A stretch of 64,000 bases of DNA from Casuarius casuarius. Lineage: Eukaryota > Chordata > Aves > Casuariiformes > Casuariidae. Location of the stretch: positions 386,176 to 450,175 of the forward strand of contig PTFA01000192.1 of assembly GCA_003342895.1 (NCBI GenBank). The letters are read 5' to 3'. Of the stretch, positions 13,445 through 30,900 are shown one piece after another; within the stretch, counting starts at the first letter, position 1; the number at the start of each line of letters is the position of its first letter. A program made the translations under genes and the position numbers. The notes under the pieces are model-generated. The model searched no databases and had not been told where the DNA came from. It saw nothing but the letters and a program-made list of their open reading frames with translations.

Positions 13445-14221
13445 CCTTTCTGCACTCAGGCTGTCCCAGGGACAGGGCGTGCTGCCTGGCTTTGGGGAGT
13501 GGTTGACAGAGTATTACTAAAAAGCAGATAAAACCAAAAAAAAACACAGCAAGCCTGCACACAGCAAGAGCAGAAAGCCCTGAACTGAAATCCCCTCTCC
13601 CTTCTCAGCACAGCTGTGTTCCTGAGTGCCTGCCTGTTTTAACTGCTGCTGAGTAGTTTGCTGATGCACACAATCACTCTGAACTACAATAATATTGGAA
13701 GCTTGTGTGTGTTTGAGGCCCCACAGTGCATCTTCTTCCCCGCCCCCTGCCCGCACAGCCATTCCCAGAGCGATGCAAACAGAAGTAGGTCATAGATGTA
13801 GACAGTAACGCTTGTGTGTCTTACTGTAACTAGAAACCTCCAGGCTTTGGGTTGAATGGAAAAAGTGTGACTTTTTTTTTTCTCTGTAAATTGTTGTGCT
13901 CTGCAGCATTGCGTAGCCAAAAGGAGGCTCTGCTTTGTCATATTTTAAAGTCCGCTGCTGTATGTTTTCATCTCCTTAATATTGTTGAGCAAGACTGCCC
14001 CTTGCAGAAGGGATCTGGTGCATGGGCAGGATTTTACAACAGCTTTCTTCTGTTACTGGCTGTGCATAAATTGTTCCTGCCTTCTGGCTTTAGGCAGCAG
14101 GTGGTACTGCCCCCTCTTCAAGGGGATCCTTGAGAAACAGGCAGGCACAGACCAGCCCTTGAGACTCTGGTGGTAAGGGAAGAAGAGGTGGGACTAAATT
14201 GCTCTGGTGTTTTTTCATGGC
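13445..14221 (-). other. C22orf23: C22orf23 3'UTR (inferred)
   Basis: Sequence between the C22orf23 stop codon and the minus-strand AATAAA. No coding segment recognised in either strand. Confidence 0.5.
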
Positions 14222-17877
<3,656 letters not shown>

Positions 17878-18081
17878 TGTGAAGCCCTGAGAACAGCAGT
17901 GAGACAAAGCCACCGAATGTCCCCAAAGGCTCATGTGGCCCAACCCAGCCCACAACGGCACCAACTTGCCACTGGCCCCAGCCGTTCAGGGTCCTGTCAC
18001 AGGGCCTCTGCTGTCTGAACACCCACCCTCACCTGCGGCACCTGCCACTGCTGTGCTCTGCACCCCGGGGGACTCCGGCAG

Positions 18082-18638
18082 CATCCCAGGGGCCACGGCC
18101 ACAAGTGACACCACAGGCGCTGCCCTTCCAAGGACCGCGGTGACAAATNNNNNNNNNNNNNNNNNNNNNNNNNNNNNNNNNNNNNNNNNNNNNNNNNNNN
18201 NNNNNNNNCTTCCAGGGACTGTGTGGCAACAAGTGACGTCACAGGCATTGCCCTTCCAGGGACCGCGGTGACAAATAACGTCACAGGCGCTGCCCTTCCA
18301 GGGGCCACGGCGACAAGTGATGTCACAGGCGCTGCCCTTCCAAGGACCGCGGTGACAAATGACGTCACAGGCACTGCCCTTCCAGGGACTGTGTGGCAAC
18401 AAGAGACGTCAAAGGCGTTGCCCTTCCAGGGATCGCGGTGACAAATGATGTCACAGGCGCTGCCCTTCCAGGGGCCACAGTGACAAGTGACATCACAGGC
18501 GCTGCCCTTCCAGGGACTGTGTGGCAACAAGTGACATCACAGGCGCTGCCCTTCCAGGGACCGTGGCGACAAGTGATGTCACAGGTGCTGCCCTTCCAGG
18601 CACTGTGTGGCAACAAGTGACATCACAGGCGCTGCCCC
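18082..18638. repeat. 42/44-bp minisatellite with a CRE-like site in each unit
   Basis: Ten complete units follow the N gap, starting at 18209, 18253, 18295, 18337, 18379, 18423, 18465, 18507, 18551 and 18593. About one and a half units precede the gap. Units begin cttccaggg and end cacaggcgctgcc. Three flavours occur: a 44-bp form with actgtgtggcaacaag, and 42-bp forms with accgcggtgacaaat or gccacggcgacaagt. Every unit has a TGACGTCA-type octamer or a one- or two-base variant. Perfect octamers are at 18234-18241 and 18360-18367. Open frames through the array are a by-product of the repeat. Confidence 0.95.
18149..18208. other. Assembly gap (60 N) inside the minisatellite
   Basis: A run of 60 N interrupts the tandem array. 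Real copy number is therefore unknown, and the gap length need not be literal. Confidence 0.97.
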
Positions 18639-18682
18639 CGAGGCACCCCCACCCCGCCGGGCCCTGGGGCTCCCTGCTCACC

Positions 18683-18981
18683 TTCGCTCCGAGGCGTGAC
18701 CCGCCTGACGTCACAGCGCGGCGCTCTGACGCCACAAGGGAAGAAGCCCACGGAGCCAATTAAAAATAAAAATAAAAATAAAATCCCGTCTCCACGGCGA
18801 CGCGCGGGCGGGGCGGCCCCGGATTGGGGCGCCAGGGAGGTGACGCGCGGCGGGGCCGAGGGAGGGGGGCAGCGCGGCGGCTCGTCGCCACGGCAACGGG
18901 GCCGCGGGGTAACTTCCTCAACGTCACGGCGGGCCGCCGGAAGTGACTGCCACTTCCTGGGAGGAGGCGGGGGGCGGCAGC
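18683..18981. promoter_or_regulatory. Bidirectional promoter of C22orf23 and POLR2F
   Basis: A GC- and CpG-rich segment of about 300 bases separates the two head-to-head genes. Visible sites: a perfect CRE TGACGTCA at 18706-18713, CCAAT at 18756-18760, a (TAAAAA)n tract at 18761-18784, AACGTCAC at 18920-18927, and two ETS-type sites in opposite orientation, CCGGAAGTG at 18937-18945 and CACTTCCTGG at 18951-18960. The ETS pair lies within 45 bases of the POLR2F ATG. No TATA box is placed for POLR2F. This fits a housekeeping CpG-island promoter. Confidence 0.8.
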
Positions 18982-23023
<4,042 letters not shown>

Positions 23024-23095
23024 TCAGCCTGGAAAACCATTGCTTTTGGTTCTTCCTTCCACAGCAGATGTTTCTATTTTTGTTTAATTTGTGTA

Positions 23096-23101
23096 AATAA
23101 A
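23096..23101 (+). terminator. POLR2F: Polyadenylation signal of POLR2F
   Basis: AATAAA 73 bases after the POLR2F stop, followed by T/G-rich sequence. It gives a very short 3'UTR of about 90 bases. Confidence 0.85.
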
Positions 23102-23119
23102 TTGTAAACTTCCCTATTT

Positions 23120-26100
23120 TAAGCTAAGCATGTTTTTTCCCCTTCTTTCTCATCTCAGTCCTACATGCCTAAGAGAAGAGTTTCTTCTCTCTACCAGCTT
23201 GTTTACTATTTTTTCCTTCTGTGTCAGTCTACATGGGCTTAGAAAGCAAAGTGCCATGGTTTTCTTGCAATTTTTCATCTGAGAAGCCCTTACCTTTCAG
23301 CTAGACTAAAGATTCCAGTAACTACTTCCTCTTCCACTGCCACCCCTCCCCACTTATAGGACCAATAGCCAATTAAATCGCTGTTGTACAAAAATGATCT
23401 TGCAGGTACTTTGGCTTCAGAGAGACTCCAGCTCTCCACCCCTATCCTTTCTTAAAATGGGCAGGGGCTGGAGTGCCAAGACACCTCCATTGCTTCCCTC
23501 TAGACAGTTGGGCCTTTGTGCCCTGAGCAGGTTGCTGTGGAAACCCCCAATTTCCTCTCTGGCCAGAGCTGGCTATGGGGCTTCTCAGGAGTATCGTAGA
23601 GCAGCTCTCATCAAGTCACCTATTGTTTTCCTGCTCCTGCTGCTTATCAGTGGTGGGGATCCCCTTTCAGTGGCANTGCCCCAGCCGGAAACGCGGTCGC
23701 CAGTTGCAGTCCCCACCAGCTCAGCAGCGGTAGGTTCAGTTGCTGCACTTGCTCCATGTGTAGCCATTCTCTGATACGCAGTTGCACTGATGGTCCTTGA
23801 TGTGTGAATGCTCTCAAACCATCTCAGTTGCACATACTCCAGTGGACCTTATAATGGCTCAACAGTAGTTAAATTCTAGAGTTCCTTTCTTTAATCTGCC
23901 GCATGATAAAAGTTCAATGATTTGTCCCCTTAAAGCGCCTACACTCTCAATTCTTGATGTGCAGAGTGGATAAATTATAGCCCCCTTTGCTGCAATTGAG
24001 AAAAGTTGGGTGTATGTGTTAAAATCTACAGGAGCTTCTAGCCAGTCACTACCTGTTTTTCATTTCTTTTATGCACTCCAGAAGAAAGACCTGAGCTCTT
24101 GGGCAGAACATATCGAGTATGTCTGCAGAAGCAATTATCTTTTTAAAAGTGCCCTTGTAATTAGTGTTTTCTTCTTTCTAAAAGGAAAAAAATGGAAAGC
24201 AGGCTTATGGTTATGTTCGTCCGGGAAGAATCTTTCCAACTAGGTCATGTTAAAGCTTGTACTTAAATAGCATGTGTTCTCCGTGCTGTACATGTATTCA
24301 GTGCCTACTGATGAGCATCCACATCACGAAGAGAGTTTATATCCATGTGCCTGGGAACTCAGCTGATGTAACCAGCCATGTATGCCATTCTTAGTGTTCC
24401 CTGTGAAAGCACTGGTCCATCTCTGTTTTTATGTGCAGGAGTATGAAGTGCACAGGAGGGGCTGGTTTTGGAGGCAAGATTGCAAGAGCTGAACGGGTCT
24501 CTGGACAAAATGACAGGTCAAAGGGGATGTGGAGGTGCTTGCAGATATAGGAAGGGGGTTGGCTCTGAAGAACACAAGTGCTTCCTGGTCCAGGCCATCC
24601 TTACCAAGAAAAGGTTAATTTGCAGCACTGTGGCTTTCAGCCTTCTCCCCCCCACCCTCTGTGGAATCCTTTAATCACGTTGGTGCGGTGAAATTTCAGC
24701 CCTGAAATGGTGCCTTTGTGCAATCGTTTTGGCGTCCGCCATGGAGTGCGGGGGTCGTTTTCTTGTCCTTTTTTTTTTTTTTTTTAAATGGCTTCTTTGT
24801 TTCCTACCCGCCTCCCCTCCCTAGCCTTGCATCTGTATCAGATACGATTAAAGGGATAGGGAAGGATGCTGGGCCAGCTCCTGCTAGACTGCAGGAGTGG
24901 TTAACCCCTCTATTACCAGTGGTGTTCTCAGTCCTGCCTTAGTTGTGAGGAGACTCCTAGGTAAGATGAGGCAGCCCCTTCTGCTAGAGAATGGTTGAGG
25001 CAGAACCCATTCCCTTCCTTAATTTGCTTTTTGAAGAGCTAGAGAAGGTTAATTGTGTCAAGTTAGGGACTTTCTTTTCCCACTCTTCTGTTCATCCACA
25101 CCATGTCCCTTCTCTTTCCCACCCCTGTGGTCAGCTCTCCTACCCCTAATGCCACCGTGTCTTCCCTATTCCCTCACAGGTGCTCCTGACTTGCTCAGCA
25201 GTGCAATAGTCCTCTGGACTCTTCCCACAGCTGTAGTTTTGGCTAAGATTTTGTCTCCTGTCTAATGAATGGCCACGGTTCCCTTTTGCATTGAACTGTT
25301 TAGCTTGGCATCACCATCATTACAGCTCAGTAAGCCGTTATGCTGCTGATGCTCTTGGCCCTATACAGGACTTCATCCAAACAGTGCTGTGAGTTTTAAA
25401 AAGCTTTGAGCATGCTCCACGGTTCCTAGACATCCTACTTGCTCTACTCACCCATAAAGCATCTAGTGAACACAAATTCACTGGATAAATCATATGCCTC
25501 TGCTTTGAAACCTTTGGAATTTTTTTAGTTATTTTGGAGTCTCTGTATTAACTGGGATCCTGGCTAGCTACCATTGGCCTTGAGAGATGTTGTTCTTAAG
25601 CAGAGCAAAATACGCTGTACACTTTTTTCCAAGCATCCTCAGATAGTCTCCGAGAGCCTGAGTATAAACAGGATGTCTTCTTCAACAAGAAGGTAAATAT
25701 ATCTATTCTTGAATACACTCTGTGTGTGTGTATTCAAATCTGTGCTTGTGGAAGGCCAGGAGTTTTTGATTTTCTACAGAGAAATTCATGGTTGCTTCTA
25801 AAAGGCTTCCAAAATATGTGTGTTCATGTATGTGGGGAAGGGTTTTTTAAAGGTACATGATCTACCACCTGGAGATGAGGAAGTGAGGAGGTAAAACCCA
25901 AGCTCCTATTCTGGAGAGTGTTAGCAATCACACTAAGAAATTCTTGGGTGAAACACGTGCAAAACAGTGCTCTTAACTGTATAGGCTGAATTTTAGCTGA
26001 AGAACAGAGATCAGTGTTGCTACATTTCTCACTGAAGAAATGATTGGAGGTAGGGTGTGAATGGAGGATATTTCATCTCCGAGATGGGCAGAGGAAAGCT

Positions 26101-26194
26101 GTGCACAGGGTCTGTGTGGTGGTATAGAGACATATCTTATCCTTATTGGGGGAAAAAAAAGAATTTCAGGAAAGAGGTCAAAAAAACCCAGACA
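23120..26194. other. Spacer between convergent POLR2F and SOX10
   Basis: About 3 kb with no credible coding segment. It holds a poly-T run near 24770-24786 and a small CpG-bearing patch at 24675-24760 in otherwise AT-rich DNA. From memory, chicken neural-crest enhancers of Sox10 were mapped a short distance downstream of the gene, so this spacer is where an orthologous element would be expected. I could not place it by motif alone. Confidence 0.5.
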
Positions 26195-27995
26195 CGGGAA
26201 AATGAAACTTTTAAGTTTATTATTCCATATGTTTAATGCAGAGTTAATGGTGCTAGGACAGCATAGAGACTGGAGAAAGGGAGGTGGGGGAGGAAGGTGC
26301 TACTTGCATAAATAAGGGGACAGGGCTGGAACAGGTTACATGCATGCAGGGAGCAAACATTCTACGTGATCTTTCCAGATGCCACAAGGAGAAGACATCC
26401 ATAGCTAAGGGAGGCAGGAGGGCATCTGACAGTCATATCGGCAGAGGGAAACAATGGCACAGATCACAGTCCATGTTTGGTCAAGGTATTTTATCTTTCT
26501 AGACTGGAAAATCCATTGGAAGGTCCCACACCATGTCTCTGCAATCAATTGCTGGGAGTGATCTTTTCCTGCAGCAGCATTTGTGCCAATTAGCTCCCTG
26601 GCATGACAAACCACCCCAGTCCTGGAGAAGACAAGGGACAAGTAAGCAGACTGTCCTCAGGTGTTGGGCTGAAAAAAGGGGTTGATCTGACCGTGAATGC
26701 TTCCAGTTTGAAACCCAAAGGGGAAAACGAGTTCTTTTGCACCTCACATAGGCTTATTTTCTTTACCGTCATCCAAGAGTGGGTGTGTATTTCTACCTTG
26801 CTTAAAGCCACAAGAATATCTTTCCATCCTCAAGGAAGGTAGGAGGGAGGTGCTGACAAACTGGAATACACAATGAACAAATCAGCAGAGATGCACACCC
26901 TATTAGTCTGAGTTTGGAGTGGGAGTTCAAAGTGAGTATTGGAATCATTTCTGGGTGTTGGCAGGTGAGATTTATGCCTGTAGTTTTGGATGCAATACTA
27001 GCTTCCCTGCTTCCTCCACATTTCACACAGGCATGGTCAGACATTGGAAGAGCAAGGACCAAGTTTGGCAGGAGGTTGTTTGGGACACTGAAGAGATTAG
27101 AAAGGACTGGGATGCCAGAAATGCCAGACACAAATGAGCAATTCAGAATAATTGTAAGAANGGAGGATTCACCCACAGCACCTTTATGAGCTACAAAGCC
27201 CTCCCCACCTCTCCCGCACCTCCATACACGAATACATGCATGCTATGATATGAATAAAGCTAAAACCAACAATGCAGTTCCTGAGTCCAGGGCATTGTTC
27301 AGTCAAGCCTTAAAATCTCCAAGCAGGAAAGAGTGTGGGGTGAAACAGGGATAGGATGGAGAGGAGAGGCAGGGAGAAAAGCTAGGATGCAGCCTTGGAA
27401 ATCAGCGGGGAAGCAAGCATAAGTTGGTCTTCCAACGGGGATCAAGATTCATGCATGTGTGAATCTTAGGCAGGACTGCTGCACAACACTGATCTCAAGG
27501 AAGTCGGCTGTGCCATCCTACGTACTACTCCTCCCATAACATGTTCACCAAGGTGCCTGAGCAACCACCCTTCACCCACAGCAGGTGACAAAGAGTTGGC
27601 CATTGTGGCCTATTGGAAACACTTGCTAACTCACTGGAGCAGTCTGGGGAGGGGNAAAAAAGGAGTCTCTCTTATCTTACAGTCCAGGGTGCACACAACA
27701 AAACCCACCAGAGACCAGTCACTCCATGTCTAGAATCCTCCTCATCTAGAAGGCCAATAAAGTGTTGCAAGCCAGTCGGATGGCCTGCATGAAATTGGTA
27801 AAGGGCAAAAGGACGAAAAACCTTCCTGTAGGCGGGTGAGCCAGCGATAGCCAGGGTCAAGAAAGGCACTTCCGGATACTCAGTGGGTTCTGGTGGCTGG
27901 ATGACACTGAATGACCTCGGAGTTCGGAGGCTCTTCTGCCTGTGCTGATTCTTCGGAGCCTTTCTGTCGCTGTTTTGGTCACTGTTCCCCATTCC
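26195..27995 (-). other. SOX10: SOX10 3'UTR (inferred)
   Basis: From the SOX10 stop the first minus-strand AATAAA is at 26221-26216, giving a 3'UTR of about 1.8 kb. No other AATAAA on the minus strand was noticed in between. Confidence 0.6.
26216..26221 (-). terminator. SOX10: Probable polyadenylation signal of SOX10
   Basis: TTTATT on the plus strand is AATAAA on the minus strand. Cleavage would fall near 26190-26205. Confidence 0.55.
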
Positions 27996-30900
27996 CTATG
28001 GTCTGGAGAGAGTCGTATACACAGGCTGTTCCCAATGTGTGGGGCTATGGGACTGTGGCACAGAGGGTGCAGGGTCAGAGATGGCAGTGTAAAGGGGACG
28101 TTGGGAAGGTCCCATATAGGAGAAGGCAGAATAAAGGCCAGAGGTTTGGCTGGAATGGCTGTAGTAGGGTCCTGAGGGTTGGTGGTCAGGGTAGTCAAAC
28201 TGGGGCCTGGAGATGGAGGGGAAGGCTGAACCGTAGTGAGGCAGACTCAGGGATGTGTAAGCTATCTGGGAGGTGGAGGGCTGGTCAGTGTAATGCCCTC
28301 CAGGGGCAGACCCTTCTGTTTTCACCTGCGCTTTGGAGTCTACCACCGATGATGTGGCAGTGGACAAGGAGACTCCATGTTGCTTGGAGATCCAGGCAGA
28401 GTGTCCGCTGGCTGCAGCCAGGGCACTCCCTAGGCCGTAGCCAGCAGCNGCGGCTGCTGCATAGCCCCCAACATGGCCTGGATGGCCAGCGTGTCCATTG
28501 GGCGGCAGGTATTGGTCAAATTCATTGACATCGAAGGTCTCCATGTTGGACATCACTTCATGGCTGATCTCCCCGATGTCCACATTGCCAAAATCAATGT
28601 GTGGCTTTCCTCCTTCCCCCAGAGAACGCCCTTCTCGTTTGGAGTCAGCTTTGCCTGCCTGCAGCTCAGTCTTAGGGGTGGTAGGAGGTGTGGGGGGCCC
28701 ATGGCTCTGACCTGCAATGTGAAAAACATTTTGAGGAGGAAAGAGAGAGAAAAGGTGAGTTACTGCTTTATACCTGGGCACTTACATGTGCCAGCTCCAC
28801 TCCTTCCAATACACCAGCATCCGTCCAGCTGGAGACTTCAGTGGAGGGAGAGAGAAATAGCCAAAAACAAACCGGCACCTTTTTCTATTATCTTCTGGAG
28901 GAAGAGGGAGGGTAGAATGATTCCTTAGCTGACTGAAGGAATGCAAATGCCTGTGAAATTCAGGCATGCCCCAAACTGGTGACTCCAACAAAGTTTGTTG
29001 GGTCATGAGCAAGGTGTGAGCCACATCACTAAGGTGATGACTTGTGTTTTTTGAGCCTTTGAGTTGGCCACAACCTGCCCATACATCTATGGAGGCTTGG
29101 GACTCACCTGAGGAGTGTTCTGGGTGCCCATCAGACATAGGTGACCCTTCCCCAGGATGTCTGTGATCCAGGTGGGCGCTCTTGTAGTGGGCCTGGATAG
29201 CAGCAGCTCCGCCAGCTTCCCCATCTACTTGGCCTTCGCCCTCGCCCTGCGTGGCCTTGCCATTTTTCCGCCGGCGTGGCTGGTATTTGTAATCAGGATG
29301 GTCTTTTTTGTGCTGCATCCTCAGCCGCTCTGCCTCTTCAATGAAGGGCCGCTTGTCACTTTCATTCAACAACCTGCAGAGGCCAAGGTGGGAAGGAAGA
29401 GAGGAGGGGAAGGAGAGGGGCAGGTATGTCAGAAGAACTTATACACAGCATCATGGGACATGGCATGTAAATGCGGGCATCAGGCTGTTGCCCCATTTTT
29501 TAGGAGGTTTCCCAGAACAATAGGGAGACCTTGAAAATATTTCAGTGGAGACAGCAATGTTTTCCTCATCATTGTTAATTATTAAGCCTTGACTGGNCAG
29601 TGCCAGCACTGGGTCCTCCTTCCCCAGCTGCATTATGATTCTTACCTCAGTAAGTTCAATGCTCTCGTACATGTAGTTTCATCCTCTAAGGTAAGCGCAG
29701 CCTTTCATAGTGGTGTAAAATAAGGCTGGGCAAGCTGCTTTCAAAGACTGTGGGCAAATTGAGGGAAGATGGAATCATCCTTCAAACTGAAGTATGGCAC
29801 ACCCTTGCTACCCAGAGTGCTGTCTCCCGTGTGTCTCTTACTCTTTCCCAGATTGTGTATTTATTCCAGTTTAACCTTCCACACTTTCAGAGGCTCTGCT
29901 CTGAGTCTGAGGTTCTACTGAGCACAAATAGCAGTGTTTTGTGTTGGNTCCACAGGGCCCATGCTGCTGCATGGAGCTTGCTGGCATTTTAAGCATCTTG
30001 CAATATCCTAGAATGGAATTAAAGAAGATTTAGATGGGGAAAAATTGAGAGTTTATTTTGCTGCTCCTGGGGCTCCTGCTCACCCTAGATGTGGGTAATG
30101 ATGTGAAAGGTTGAAATACAAATGCCCAGCCCTACTTGAACATAGCCTACTAGTTGTAAAAAATTTAGCTGCTACGTTGCTGGGCCTTGTAGAAATAGAT
30201 GAGCTTTTATCTCTGGATGAAAGGCACTAAAGAAATGTAAACTCCTTCTCTGTATTCCTGCCAGATTATGGGCTGCTCTAGTTAAGATAGGATCTCTGAG
30301 GAAATTATGAAATGTGCAGGCAGAACTGCTCAGAATGCTTGAAGAAGAGATCAGACCTCATTGCTCAGGCCTTTAACGGCTTCTCAGTTGGAAGCACTTT
30401 GATTTCATTTTATGATTTTTTTCAAATATTCTCGTGACTCAAGGTCATCCTGGTTTCAACCAGAAATCAGTGCTCTGAGAAAGGGACCAGTGTTTTCCTG
30501 TGATTTGTAACCCAAACAGTTGTTAGAAATGACAGGGCACCCAAACAGCAAAATATTTTCCATTAATGAGATGTCTGTCCCTTTTTTCCCCTCCATAAAA
30601 AAAGTGCCTGGGGATGGGGAGAAGCAATCACAACCAGGCTATGTCAGCACCTTGGTACTCCTGAAGCTCTTAGCACTAATTTGACCAATTAGGCTAAACT
30701 GCAGGCAGTGTGGAATATAGGCCAAGAATGAACAACTGAAGAGGGACAGGAGGTATGGCTCAAGGAACATGTAGCTAAAAGTGTTGAGGAGAATCAAAGG
30801 GATCACTAGCAAGCAATTGATGGGTTTCTAAGCACCCACTTTCTCACCCTCCCTTCCTTATCCTCCCAGCTAACAGTCAGAAGGTGTGTGGCAAGGTCTG

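Larger units (their letters stand above)
17887..18681 (-). other. C22orf23: C22orf23 first intron (inferred), holding a minisatellite
   Basis: On the minus strand a good donor (GAAG then GTGAGC) lies at 18682/18681 and a good acceptor (ctgttctcag) ends at 17887. This implies a noncoding first exon in the GC-rich promoter region and an intron of about 0.8 kb largely filled by the 42/44-bp tandem repeat. No transcript evidence is available. Confidence 0.55.

Noticed and set aside
17986..18620. Open frames repeating a GPWKGSACDV-type 14-residue unit in the minisatellite
   Set aside because: A 42-bp unit keeps frame by arithmetic and 44-bp units break it; the array sits in an inferred intron. 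Treated as a repeat artefact.
18082..18638. CRISPR-like array
   Set aside because: Units are contiguous tandem repeats with no unique spacers, in a vertebrate nuclear locus.
27911..28928. Plus-strand open frames over the last SOX10 exon
   Set aside because: Reverse-strand shadows of the SOX10 coding sequence.
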